Shown piece after piece: positions 1 to 10,334 of a stretch of DNA of 64,000 nt. This DNA comes from Candida dubliniensis CD36. Taxonomy: Eukaryota; Ascomycota; Pichiomycetes; Serinales; Debaryomycetaceae. A model generated the notes under the pieces. That model worked only from the letters and a program-made list of their open reading frames with translations, was not told the origin of the DNA and ran no database searches. Location of the stretch: the NCBI RefSeq assembly GCF_000026945.1, contig NC_012867.1:558001-622000 (forward strand), given 5' to 3'. Position numbers and translations under genes: made by a program. Within the stretch, counting starts at the first letter, position 1. Each line of letters opens with the position of its first letter.

Positions 1-676
1 TGGTGATTATTAAAATAACGTCAACTGGTGGCACTCCAGTAGATAGGTGATGGCAACATTATACTAGAGGAACAACTACCACTACCTCCACAACTACAAC
101 TACGTGATACTCCTGAGTTTCTGATTTTCTTAATTAATTTCGTTCCTGTTATAACAAGTTCCAATATGCATAAAGTTCATATTAAATCAATTTGTGTTTA
201 TTCAAACAATCAAAATTCAATTTGAGGGATTTTTTTCACAATTTGGTTTTTTTTTTCCATTCTAGATTGGTTGGTTTGGATTGAATTGAATTGAATTGAA
301 TTGTGTTTAATGATATATCTTGCTTCGTTACTTAATTTTTTGTTGGGGAGGAGAATATGTTACTAACAATGGAGAAACCATAAAGGCTTCATGTATATAC
401 TTTATTCAAAAGTTTGCGGGATTAAAATTATTCAGTTTATATTTTGATAGGATAATGATGATAGGAATCTATACCTCTACACGGTAATTGAAGAAATAAA
501 AAACAGGTTGGTGTTTTAATTGTTTTATTCTTTTATATGAAAAATAAATAAATCTAATAAATATTCTTTAAGAAATCTAATAAATAATGGAATTTAAATA
601 TAAATACGTCAAAACTACCCATTCCTTGCCTTCTAACAAACATATTAGCAAATCAAATTAGGATATGAAGATATAA
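1..676. other. Intergenic, no gene seen
   Basis: This AT-rich stretch lies downstream of the LPX1-like gene, which ends at 677 on the minus strand. I see no supported ORF or RNA gene. It holds a short tandem of the 5-mer TTGAA near 281-301. It may include the 3' untranslated region of the hydrolase and the edge of a gene outside the window. Confidence 0.6.
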
Positions 677-1882
677 TTACAATTTGGTCAATTTTTGCAA
701 TGCTTCATATTTATCATTTCTATCTTCAACAAAATATCCATAAACTTGATCAAATTTAAGATCAATCAAATTTTGAAATTCTTGTTTAGCAATTGCTGGC
801 TTATTTTTATTCAATTTAATTTCAGGAAGATTATTTCTATGGTTAATAAATGTTTGAGTTCTTTTAGTAGTGAAATTTTGAATAATATCAATGGTTTCAT
901 CAGGAAGTTCAACATTAAGTAAATGTTCACCTTTAGCAACATCTATTGTATCACTAAGAAATTCATTATTAATGGCACCTCTAATCCAAGTTATACTTTC
1001 TGGTGGATTCCAAACTGCTTTAGATCCAATAACATGACATATAGGGACTCTAATTTGAGGAATTGCAAACATACCAAATGAAATCGACATGAATGCTCCA
1101 TAATATGCTGCCATTTGATGAAGAGTATTACATTTTAATTTATATTTGATCACCCCAGTTTCCTTATCTTTAATTTCATAAACTTCATCATTAATAAAAT
1201 CATCCGATATTTGATTTTGCATATTTTTGAAAAATGAAAATTCTTTAAAGAAAAAATTAATATCATCTTTAGAATCAAATGTATCAATTAATAATTTTGA
1301 AATTTTACTAAATTTTTTCGAAAATTTTTCTAATCCACCTGGAGCACCATAAATCACTGCTTCAATGGGGATAACTGAATCAAATAAACTTGGTTCTAAA
1401 AAAGTTGCATATAATGAATTAAATCCTCCCATTGAATGTCCAATAATTAAATTACGAGATTGTAAATTATTTTCAAAATCACCAGTAGTGGAAATTTCAT
1501 GTTTAATTATAGTTATAACATCTTTTGCTCCATCATCCCAACGGAAAATTGTTCCTAATTTCCCTTGATTTTCTAAACTTGAATCACCATGACCAACCAT
1601 ATCAATAGCAATTACTGAATCTAAAAACCATGGAACTTGACCCGATTGAGATAATTGATATAATTTTTTAATATGATATTTCCAAATTGATTTATTAAAT
1701 CCAGTACCATGACAAAATATAAAATTGAATCGTAATTGATTATTGGAATTAGGTAATGGTGAATTAGTTTTATATTTATTATAAACTAATTTTAAATTAG
1801 ATTGATCAGAATTAATTAAAGTACTACCAGGAGCACGAAATGGATGAGCCAAAGTGATTTTCTTTTCAATTGAGAATGACAT
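677..1882 (-). CDS. LPX1: LPX1-like peroxisomal alpha/beta-hydrolase (lipase)
   Basis: The 401-residue protein has an alpha/beta-hydrolase fold. An oxyanion-type segment FCHGTGFNKSIW lies near residue 66, a nucleophile elbow GHSMGG places the serine at residue 150, and a late KGEHLLNVE segment supplies the probable catalytic histidine. RAPGSTL near residue 17, GHGDS near 97, and the order of these motifs match the Saccharomyces peroxisomal lipase Lpx1 as I recall it. The C terminus ends in Thr-Lys-Leu, a plausible type 1 peroxisomal targeting signal, so a peroxisomal matrix location is inferred. It probably acts on lipid esters such as triacylglycerols; substrate is not readable from sequence. 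It is divergent from PAN6, with about 1.1 kb between them. Family assignment is strong and orthology good. Confidence 0.85.
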   Translation of the reverse strand: MSFSIEKKITLAHPFRAPGSTLINSDQSNLKLVYNKYKTNSPLPNSNNQLRFNFIFCHGTGFNKSIWKYHIKKLYQLSQSGQVPWFLDSVIAIDMVGHGDSSLENQGKLGTIFRWDDGAKDVITIIKHEISTTGDFENNLQSRNLIIGHSMGGFNSLYATFLEPSLFDSVIPIEAVIYGAPGGLEKFSKKFSKISKLLIDTFDSKDDINFFFKEFSFFKNMQNQISDDFINDEVYEIKDKETGVIKYKLKCNTLHQMAAYYGAFMSISFGMFAIPQIRVPICHVIGSKAVWNPPESITWIRGAINNEFLSDTIDVAKGEHLLNVELPDETIDIIQNFTTKRTQTFINHRNNLPEIKLNKNKPAIAKQEFQNLIDLKFDQVYGYFVEDRNDKYEALQKLTKL

Positions 1883-2103
1883 TGGAAGAAGAATAAAGAT
1901 TGTTAATAAGATGGATATTAGAATTTTAAAGTTATCAAAATTGTAAAACTTTGTTTAAAAAGGGAATATTTGGGAAAAAAAAAAAGATAAAAAGGATATG
2001 TATATAGGAAAAGAATTGAAGTTTTACATGAAGGTTTATATATAGTTTGAGTTTATATTTGTATATTTGGATTTGGACTTGGACCAGAAATGTTGCATTC
2101 TCT

Positions 2104-2135
<32 letters not shown>

Positions 2136-2979
2136 GGGAGAGGGAGATGGAATAACTAATTTTATCATATGTAAATTATGGTTTTTTACACACGCACATT
2201 TTTTTCTCTCTCTCTCTCTCTTTAAGATTTATATCCGATTTTATGAATTGAGTTTTATGGTTTCTTCCTCAGTTTCCGTTGTTTATATCCGTTATGGTTA
2301 ACGGCTTTCTATGCCTCTGATTCACCTAAAACCTCATGACAAGAGAAATCAAGACGTTTCATGTTATGTAACCTCTTTCCTGTTTCCTCCCTCCTCCCTT
2401 CCTCCATCTAACAACTACCTTGACATTTGACTAACATTTATAATCTTGTGATTTCTTATATACTTATCTTCTTGTATGATATGTACCGTTCTCTGTACTA
2501 TTCACATACAACCGGTAATTGGACAACACCAATAGATTTTTTCATTGTCTAAGTTTGGAACTGTAATAGGACGGATAAATTTCAGTATTGTTGCAAAGAT
2601 AATGTAAGTAGGTGATAATATTTTTGCCTCATTTGAATTGTATCTTACTTGTCAATAAAACATACATCGAGGATAATACCAATAATGTTTCTTACAACAG
2701 CCATATCTATTATCTTTAGTGGATATATGTAATATTGGGTGTATAGATACTGTTGAGTCGATTTGGTGTTACCTCGGTTGCAATTTTCTCTTGTTGGTGT
2801 CTTGTTAGTGTTTTGTGTGTGGGGGGATGGGATGGGAGGAAAAAGAATTCAAACTTTAATTGCAAACTCCGCCGCCGCAAAACATTCTCAGAAGAAGAAG
2901 AAAAAAAAAAATTTTCAATACTACTAAATTCATATTGAGAGATATCACTCCACCACTACCAACAACTAACATTCTTTGA
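1883..2979. other. Divergent intergenic region with microsatellites
   Basis: This shared upstream region lies between the LPX1-like gene (-) and PAN6 (+). It contains a TG repeat running directly into a 17-base G run (about 2103-2134) and a CT repeat near 2206-2221. Small ORFs here are low complexity and read through these repeats. I see no convincing gene. Confidence 0.6.
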
Positions 2980-3933
2980 ATGACAGTATCCAATACTATC
3001 AAAATATTAAGAACAGTACAACAAGTTCGTCAATGGAGAGCACAATGTTTTTTACGTAATGAATCAGTTGGATTTGTCCCCACCATGGGAGCATTACACG
3101 CTGGTCATTGTTCATTAATTAATCAATCAATTAAAGAAAATGATAAAACTGTAGTATCAATATTTGTTAATCCATCACAATTTGCTCCTAATGAAGATTT
3201 AGATAATTATCCTCGTACATTAGATCAAGATTTACAAATTTTACAAAATAACAATAATAACAATCACCAAAAAAAGATTGTTGATGCAGTATTTGTTCCC
3301 AAAATTTCAGAAATGTATCCATCAGGAATTTCATTAGATATTTCTAAACAACGAGGAGCATTTGTAACTGTTCATGGATCATCTGAACAATTAGAAGGTA
3401 TTACTAGACCACAATTTTTCCGTGGTGTAGCAACTGTGGTGACAAAATTATTAAATATTGTTCAACCAACAAATATATATTTTGGTCAAAAAGATGCTCA
3501 ACAATGTGTTGTTATACAAAATTTAGTTAAAGATTTAATTATAAATACAAATGTTAGAATCATGCCTACATTAAGAGAATCAAATGGATTAGCAATGTCT
3601 TCAAGAAATCAATATTTATCTTCTAAAATGAAAGATAAAAGTTCATTAATTTATAAAAGTTTAAAAGCTGGTGAAAATTATTATCTAAATCATAGTAATA
3701 GCAATACCAATGGAAAAGTTCTTGCTAGTGAAATTTTACAACAAATTAAACCTATTATAAATTCCGATCCAGATTTTGATATTGAATATATAGCTATTAG
3801 TCATCCAGAAACTTTAGAAGATCTTGATTATGTGGTTCCTGGTATTGGAGCAATTGTTTCAACTGCAGTTAAAGTACCCAAAGAAAATTCTGATGAAAAG
3901 GCAAGATTAATTGATAATATTATTTTACATTAA
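2980..3933 (+). CDS. PAN6: Pantoate-beta-alanine ligase (pantothenate synthase)
   Basis: The enzyme condenses D-pantoate with beta-alanine using ATP, the last step of pantothenate (vitamin B5, coenzyme A precursor) synthesis. The 317-residue protein carries the family signatures: VPTMGALHAGH at residues 33-43 with the HxGH nucleotide-binding motif, FVNPSQF, RPQFFRGVATVV, GQKDAQQ near residue 167, and LRESNGLAMSSRN around 198-210, the KMSKS-like loop. Length is usual for fungal PanC proteins (about 280-320), and a short Asn-rich insertion near residues 90-95 breaks an otherwise conserved region. The first ATG gives the expected N terminus, so the start is well supported. It is convergent with PRP16, with only about 120 bp between stop codons. 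Confidence 0.95.
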   Translation: MTVSNTIKILRTVQQVRQWRAQCFLRNESVGFVPTMGALHAGHCSLINQSIKENDKTVVSIFVNPSQFAPNEDLDNYPRTLDQDLQILQNNNNNNHQKKIVDAVFVPKISEMYPSGISLDISKQRGAFVTVHGSSEQLEGITRPQFFRGVATVVTKLLNIVQPTNIYFGQKDAQQCVVIQNLVKDLIINTNVRIMPTLRESNGLAMSSRNQYLSSKMKDKSSLIYKSLKAGENYYLNHSNSNTNGKVLASEILQQIKPIINSDPDFDIEYIAISHPETLEDLDYVVPGIGAIVSTAVKVPKENSDEKARLIDNIILH

Positions 3934-4053
3934 TTAAAATTTAACCAAATCACAGAAGAAGGAGGATTATGATGAATATTTTTAATGAACCATTTTTTTT
4001 TTTAATAGAATGTACATAGAATATAATATATATATACCCAACATTGGTTGGAA

Positions 4054-7000
4054 TTAAATCCCTCTTCTTTTTTTAAATAAGGAACTAACTTTATTAGTAG
4101 ACGATATTTCATTAGATCTCCTTTTAGATTGTTGTTTAACAATATCTTCATAAATCTTTTTATCTTTTAATAATTGATTTTCAAATTCTTGTTTATATGA
4201 AATTAAATCTGCACCAATCTTATTACTTTGATAAGAATCAGCAATACCGAAAAATTTATAACCATATTCTAATAACCAAATTGGATCAACTGTTGTTACA
4301 TAATTCATATACTCTTTTTTCGTCAATATTAATTCATGATATATAACATAATTAGTACTCAAATTACTATCCAATAAACAACTAGTTGGATGTAAAAACA
4401 TTTTCATATAAGAATGACGTAAATTAATAAATTCAGGTTGTCCATTTAAATTCATTTTAATTAATTTTGCCAGTTGTTGATAAAATGATGCACAAAGACA
4501 TTTACGGATATCATTATCATTTTTAGATTTTAAAATTGTCAATTTATTTTTTTGCATAATTAATTTTAATTGATATTTAATATCTTTAACTCGATATAAT
4601 GATTTTAATTGTAAAAAATTTTTATTACACCAATTATTAATTTTATTATAATCACCTTTAAATTTATTTAAATTAATTTCCCATTGATTGAAAATATTTA
4701 ATAAAGTTAAATGATCCGATTCCGATATAATGAATTTTTCTCTTGCCATATCAGCTTCATTAGATCTTTCTTTAGGTCGATTATATATATTGGGGACTGA
4801 TAACATGGCAACAATAGTGATTATTTCTTCAGAACAATGAAATTCAGATTGAGTAGATAATAAAATCAATTTTGCTAATGTTGGTTCAATAGGGAATTGA
4901 ATCATTGATTGACCTAATTTTGTTAATTGTCCAAGATTATCTAATGCTCCAATAGCCCATAAATCATGTAATGAACAATTTAAAAGATCTTTTGGTGGAG
5001 GATCTAAAAATGGGAAACTATTAATATCATTAATTTTCAAAGATTTTAAAAGTAACATAATATTACTTAAATTGCTTCGTTGAATTTCTGGTATTGGTTG
5101 AATATACATATTATTGGGATCAGTAGCTTTTTCAGTATATAATCGATAAGCAATACCAGCACCAGTTCTACCAGCTCTACCACTACGTTGATCAGCATTA
5201 GCTAATGAAATTGGAACCATTTGTAATGTATCCATACCTAATTTGGGATTATAAACTTTAACTTTAACAAGTCCACAATCAATAACATATTTAATTCCAT
5301 CAACTGTTAATGAAGTTTCTGCTATATTCGTTGCCACTACTACTTTTCTTCTTTGTAAATTCATTTTATTAAATATTTTTTTTTGTAAATCTTGAGGCAT
5401 AGTAGAATAAATTGGATAAATATCTAATGGTGGAGGGTCTTCTAGTAAATCCAATTTTTCTTTGATTAAATCACAAGTAATTTCAATATCTTCTTGACCC
5501 GTCATAAACACAAGAATATCACCATCATTACCATTACCATTGGTTGCATTTATATTCCATCTACCTAAATGAATTGTTAAAATTTGTTTAACCGCCATTT
5601 CAACATAATCCATATTAACATCTCTATTGAAAAATATTTCAACTGGGAAAGTTCTCCCTGGGATATGAAATTGTGGAGCAGCACCGAAAAATTTAGTAAA
5701 TCTATTGGCATTCATTGTAGCACTAGTAATAATTAATTTCAAATCTTTTCTTTTACTTAATAAATTTTTAAATAATCCTAAAAGAATATCAGTATTTAAT
5801 GATCTTTCATGAGCTTCATCCATTATAATACAACTATAATTAATTAATAAAGGATCAACCAAAATTTCTCGTAATAAAATCCCTTCAGTCATATATTTAA
5901 TAATAGTTTTTTTATTATTAGTTTTATCTTCAAATCTAATTGAATATCCAACTTCTTCACCTAATTTACAATTCATTTCTTCACTGACTCTTTTAGCAAC
6001 TGACATAGCTGCTACTCTTCTAGGTTGAGTACAAGCAATGATTTTTTTTTCACCATTCTTATCAATATTACTTCCAAATCCATCTTCATATAAAAATTGT
6101 GTCAATTGAGTTGTTTTCCCAGATCCAGTTTCTCCAATAACAATAGTCACTTGATTATCTCTTATGGTGGTTAATAAATCATTTCTAACAGCAAAAGCCG
6201 GTAACAATTTTCTTTGTTGTTGTATATCTTGGTATGTTGTTGTTGTTTCATTATTGTTCAAATTTTTTCCCTTTGGTTGTTCTTCTTCTTTTTTGGTATT
6301 ATGGGTATCAATAATAGATCCAATATTACTATTGTCTATTCCTGCTGCTTCTTTGGCTTGTAATGCTCTTTCACGTTTTGATCTTCGATTTTGTACAATA
6401 AATGACCCTTGTTTGGCCATTGATGCTAATTCAGATGTTGGATCTTTAATTGGATTCACTGTAGGTCCAATTCCTCTTATACTTGAACCAGAAATTTGTA
6501 ATTGTAAATATTGTTTCAGATTTTCAAGAAATGGTGGAATGAAAATATGACTAATTATAGGTATTCGATTTAATTCATTTAAAGATTGTTGATGATCATA
6601 ATCGATATATTCACCAAATTCATTAAATGTTGCTCCAGTTTCATTGAATGACGATGACAATGATGATGATGATGATGATGTTGTTGTTGTTGTTGCGGGT
6701 CTTTTAGGATGTTTGGTATTGCGAAATCTCTTACGATGGTTTTGTGGTGGTGGATCTTCAATAATTTCTTCATCTCTAATAAGAGCACTTTCTTCATCTA
6801 TATTATACCATTCTCTATCTGCTTCAATATTTGAAAAATTGTCTAAATTTATGTCATTTATGTCATTTATGTCATTTATTATTTCATTATTTTGTTTGTA
6901 TATTGATGGTTCAGAAACTGATGGTGTTGCCGGTGTAGATGATATACGAGAAGAGACACCTTGTGATAACAATGGTGATGACGGGGTTTCATTCTTAATT

Positions 7001-7206
7001 CGAAGGGCATGTTCTTTTTTCATCTTTTTGAATTTAGTTGATGGTTTTATTTTCGGTAGATTCAAATCATCCTCATCATCAAGATCATTATCAAGATCAT
7101 CATCGATAAGTTTATTTTCTTTCTTTTGATTTAGTAGTTTAACCTTTGGTTTAATATTTGTTTCTAATTGATCAAGTTCATCATCTAAATCATCCAATAT
7201 ATTCAT
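4054..7206 (-). CDS. PRP16: Spliceosomal DEAH-box ATPase Prp16
   Basis: The 1050-residue DEAH/RHA helicase remodels the spliceosome after the first catalytic step. The N-terminal ~330 residues are acidic, low complexity and variable. Then come motif I GETGSGKTTQ near residue 357, Ia TQPRRVAAMSVAKRVSEEM, II DEAH near 461, III SAT near 492, motif V ATNIAETSLTVDG, and VI QRSGRAGRTG near 671, followed by the winged-helix, ratchet and OB-fold region. C-terminal segments such as HPTSCLLDSN, YVIYHELILTKKEYMNYVT and VDPIWLLEYG match Prp16/DHX38 better than Prp2, Prp22 or Prp43. Length agrees with yeast Prp16. It is divergent from the small gene at 7353 over a 146-bp gap containing a long T run. Confidence 0.93.
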   Translation of the reverse strand: MNILDDLDDELDQLETNIKPKVKLLNQKKENKLIDDDLDNDLDDEDDLNLPKIKPSTKFKKMKKEHALRIKNETPSSPLLSQGVSSRISSTPATPSVSEPSIYKQNNEIINDINDINDINLDNFSNIEADREWYNIDEESALIRDEEIIEDPPPQNHRKRFRNTKHPKRPATTTTTSSSSSSLSSSFNETGATFNEFGEYIDYDHQQSLNELNRIPIISHIFIPPFLENLKQYLQLQISGSSIRGIGPTVNPIKDPTSELASMAKQGSFIVQNRRSKRERALQAKEAAGIDNSNIGSIIDTHNTKKEEEQPKGKNLNNNETTTTYQDIQQQRKLLPAFAVRNDLLTTIRDNQVTIVIGETGSGKTTQLTQFLYEDGFGSNIDKNGEKKIIACTQPRRVAAMSVAKRVSEEMNCKLGEEVGYSIRFEDKTNNKKTIIKYMTEGILLREILVDPLLINYSCIIMDEAHERSLNTDILLGLFKNLLSKRKDLKLIITSATMNANRFTKFFGAAPQFHIPGRTFPVEIFFNRDVNMDYVEMAVKQILTIHLGRWNINATNGNGNDGDILVFMTGQEDIEITCDLIKEKLDLLEDPPPLDIYPIYSTMPQDLQKKIFNKMNLQRRKVVVATNIAETSLTVDGIKYVIDCGLVKVKVYNPKLGMDTLQMVPISLANADQRSGRAGRTGAGIAYRLYTEKATDPNNMYIQPIPEIQRSNLSNIMLLLKSLKINDINSFPFLDPPPKDLLNCSLHDLWAIGALDNLGQLTKLGQSMIQFPIEPTLAKLILLSTQSEFHCSEEIITIVAMLSVPNIYNRPKERSNEADMAREKFIISESDHLTLLNIFNQWEINLNKFKGDYNKINNWCNKNFLQLKSLYRVKDIKYQLKLIMQKNKLTILKSKNDNDIRKCLCASFYQQLAKLIKMNLNGQPEFINLRHSYMKMFLHPTSCLLDSNLSTNYVIYHELILTKKEYMNYVTTVDPIWLLEYGYKFFGIADSYQSNKIGADLISYKQEFENQLLKDKKIYEDIVKQQSKRRSNEISSTNKVSSLFKKRRGI

Positions 7207-7320
7207 TATAAATGTATCTTGTTTTTACGTAATGTTGTTTATATGGATTTAAAATGAAATGTTAAATCAAAAAAATCAAAAAAATCAAAAAAAAAATAAG
7301 AGAATGCTAAAAAATCATCA

Positions 7321-7345
7321 TTTTTTTTTTTTTTTTTTTTTTTTT
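7321..7345. promoter_or_regulatory. Poly(dA:dT) tract in a short divergent promoter
   Basis: An uninterrupted run of 25 T lies in the 146-bp gap between PRP16 (-) and the gene at 7353 (+). Such tracts exclude nucleosomes in yeasts, so this is a likely shared nucleosome-depleted promoter element. It sits only about 8 bp before the plus-strand ATG, which suggests that the real start or transcription start of that gene may lie a little further downstream. Confidence 0.5.
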
Positions 7346-7352
7346 CATAAAT

Positions 7353-8105
7353 ATGAAACCCAAATTATCAATAACAATTATGATGAATAAAAAGAAATTA
7401 TCACAAACTATTCTGAAATATTTTGCTAATACCATTGGATTTTCATGTCGAATAACTCCTGCTCCTAATACATCATTAGAATTAGATTATTTATTACAAA
7501 ATTTCCAAAAATTAGCTCCATTAGATAATTTTCAAACTAGTTCTGATTCAATTCGTGATCATGATCATCATGATTATCATCATCATCAGAATGGATTTTT
7601 CATAAATGCCATTTATAATCCTTGTCAAAATGAATCTTGGTTTAAATTAATTAAATTAGATGAAAATCATCAATTATTTAAACAAATTGATAATAAATTA
7701 ATAAACAACTATAACAACAACAACAATAATAATAATAATAATAATCAAACAATAAAGAATGATTTTATAAAAATATTAACTAGTTTAGTGGCAATTCCAA
7801 GATATTCATATATTGAAAATAATCAACAATTTCAAAATTATAAATTACAATTAAGATTTGATCATAATTTACAAAGATCTATAACTAATTATAAAGGGAA
7901 ATATAATTTGACAACTAGTACTATTGATAATCCATTTATTTCAATTATAAACAATAAAAATGATAAAAATGGTAAAGATGATGAAGTTCAGATTGATTAT
8001 GAAAAATTGAGAGTAAATCTAAGGCATAATTTTCAAAAATTTCATAAATTTGATAAAATTGAAATCATAACAAATCCAAATAGATTAATAAATAAATTGA
8101 AATGA
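7353..8105 (+). CDS. Unrecognised 250-residue protein, possibly mitochondrial
   Basis: I do not recognise the family. The N terminus is basic, lacks acidic residues for about 40 positions (MKPKLSITIMMNKKKLSQ...), and contains an in-frame second start at residue 11 or 12; it could act as a mitochondrial presequence. A His/Asp-rich insert lies near residues 69-77 and an Asn run near 120-131. Between and after these are more ordered segments: FINAIYNPCQNESWFKLIKL near 83 and a basic, aromatic stretch near 140-180. No membrane segment is seen. It is divergent from PRP16 and convergent with NUP57, 82 bp apart. A fast-evolving mitochondrial ribosomal or organelle protein is a guess. The non-repetitive coding sequence makes a real gene likely. 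Confidence 0.65.
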   Translation: MKPKLSITIMMNKKKLSQTILKYFANTIGFSCRITPAPNTSLELDYLLQNFQKLAPLDNFQTSSDSIRDHDHHDYHHHQNGFFINAIYNPCQNESWFKLIKLDENHQLFKQIDNKLINNYNNNNNNNNNNNQTIKNDFIKILTSLVAIPRYSYIENNQQFQNYKLQLRFDHNLQRSITNYKGKYNLTTSTIDNPFISIINNKNDKNGKDDEVQIDYEKLRVNLRHNFQKFHKFDKIEIITNPNRLINKLK

Positions 8106-8187
8106 TTAAAATGATTAAAATAGAATATAAGTATATATATATTAATATTAATATCAATATTCATATTAATCTATAGAAACGATTAGT

Positions 8188-9775
8188 TTATTTTTTGGTA
8201 ATCTTATTAACTGCTTCAATATCTTTTTCTAAAATATCATTTAAATAATTTAATCCCATTTGTTGTTTCAATAAAACTTTAGAAAGTTTATGAATTGCTT
8301 CTTCAATATTATTATTATTATTATTGTTATTATTGTTATTATTATTATTATCTGATTGTTCTGTTGTTGTTGTTGTTCTTGTTCTTGTTGTTACAGATCC
8401 TTTATTCAATTTTTTAGATTCATCATCATCATCATCATTATCTTCTTCAATTAAAGTATTATTTAATAAATTAACCGAATTTTCACATTGATAATTAAAT
8501 TCTTCTGCTCTTTCTTTTAGTATAGCTAATCTAGCAAATACATCACTTAATTTACCAATTGAACTATTTGGATCATTTAATTTTGATGTTAATAATTCAA
8601 ATTGTTTAGAAATTTCTTCTTCTTCTGGTAATAATGGATAACCTTTTAATTTCACAATAGCTAAAATTGTTGCTAATCTTAATAATCTTCTTGATAATTT
8701 AATATGTCTTGATTTAGCTTTCATTATTCTTGTAGTATTTTCTAAATCATGTTGTGATGATAAATTATTTAAATTTTCATTGATATTATTAAGTAAAATT
8801 CTTGATTTTGCTACATAATCCAATTGAGTTTCAATTCTTTGACCAACATCATTAAATGAATTAACTTTTATAGGATAATAATTAGGTCCTGGTCTTGATA
8901 TCATGGCATTTTCCCAATCTTCAGCCGATTCATTAATAGGACGTGGTTGATTTAATAAGACATTTATTTCTTGATCACTAAATTTATTATAAATATAAGT
9001 CTTCAAAGCACATTTAGAAGAATTTGGATCCCATTGTTCCCAAATTTTAGTCAATTGATCATTTATGGCAGGTGTATAAGTGTTAGTATTATTGTTTACT
9101 TGTTGATTTGTATTAGAACCAAATGGACCATTAGTTAGATTTGAAATTTGATTGGTATTACCACTAATGGTAGTTGAACTTGATGATTGTGGTGGTGGTT
9201 GACTCCAACTAAATGATGGTTGAGCATTATTTGTGGTATTATTGGAAAATAACCCTGAAGAAGAAGATTGTTGTTGTTGTTGCTGCTGAGTATTTCCAAA
9301 AAGACCAAGACCTCCAGAAGTAGCTGGTTGTTTATTACCAAATAATCCACCAGTTGTTGCTTGATTTGATCCAAAAGTAGTAGATCCTGTGTTTGTTGTA
9401 TTTGACGAACCTCCGAAAAGTCCACCCCCAGTGGCTGGTTTATTGCCAAATAATCCTCCACCACTACCACTTGTTGTATTCAGTTGCTGCTGTTGTTGTT
9501 GTTGTTGACCACCAAATAATCCTCCTCCAGTGTTAGTTCCTGTGGAATTCGATTGTCCTCCAAATAATCCTCCTCCAGTGTTAGTTCCTGTGGAATTCGA
9601 TTGTCCTCCAAATAAACCACCACCAGTATTGTTAGTGGTATTATTTGATTGTCCGCCAAATAATCCTCCTCCACTTCCAGAAGTGTTTGTTTGTCCACCA
9701 AATAATCCTCCACCACCACCAGTAGTTGTTCCTGTGGCTGGTTTATTACCGAAAAGACCACCAGAAGTGTTAGAC

Positions 9776-9812
<37 letters not shown>

Positions 9813-10038
9813 GATTACCAAATAATCCACCACTTGTATTTGATGAAGATCCAAATAAATTCGATCCTTGTTGTGGTTGAGATCCAAACCCAGTAGTAGT
9901 AGTAGTAGTAGTAGTTGGTTTATTTGTTTCAAATAATCCACCACCACCGCCGCCGCCAGTTGAAGAAGCAGTATTAGAAGATCCAAATAATCCTCCACCA
10001 CCACCACCAGATGATGTATTGTTAGTGTTTCCAAACAT
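8188..10038 (-). CDS. NUP57: GLFG nucleoporin Nup57 (Nup54 family)
   Basis: The 616-residue protein is a central-channel FG nucleoporin of the Nup62/Nsp1 trimer (Nsp1-Nup49-Nup57), which forms the permeability barrier of the nuclear pore. Residues 1 to about 290 are GLFG/FG repeats with Gly, Asn, Thr and polyglutamine spacers. From about residue 330 an ordered region begins with DQLTKIWEQWDPNSSKC, the Nup54/Nup57 hallmark, followed by long helices ending at residue 616, including LKGYPLLPEEEEISKQ. An acidic patch plus a polyasparagine run of about 14 interrupts the helical part near residue 565. The alternative Nup49 is less likely because of the WDP segment. A 16-residue repeat inside the FG domain is an exact tandem at DNA level. 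Confidence 0.9.
9515..9612 (-). repeat. 48-bp coding tandem repeat inside the NUP57 FG domain
   Basis: A 48-bp unit encoding one GGGLFGGQ block plus its Ser/Thr/Asn spacer occurs twice in identical form. Identity at synonymous positions points to a recent duplication. FG repeat number is therefore likely to vary between strains or alleles. Confidence 0.75.
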
Positions 10039-10334
10039 GATTGTTATTCCTTTGAGTTCAAAACAAAAATGAATTGGTTATTCAATTGAGTATAAGATGA
10101 GTTTGGTTATTGATTTTTTCTCGTTTGTGTTGGAATAGTTTTTTTTTTTATTTTTTTATTCCTTCTTCTTCTTCTTGTACACTACCCTCCCCCCAATCAA
10201 AAATAGATTATGGTTATAATAATACTAAACAATAATTATCATGAAAAAAAAATAAGGTCTACTGGAATTCAATTTTATTAATACCTTCCCTACTACTACT
10301 ACTACTACTACTACTATAGATTTAGAATTACCTT

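Noticed and set aside
6644..7129. 161-residue plus-strand frame antisense to PRP16
   Set aside because: It is the shadow of the acidic, low-complexity PRP16 N terminus and has only Asp, Val and Ser runs.
9480..10034. 184-residue and related frames in the NUP57 region
   Set aside because: They are alternate frames of the FG repeat domain; the conserved Nup57 C-terminal part lies only in the -1 frame used for NUP57.
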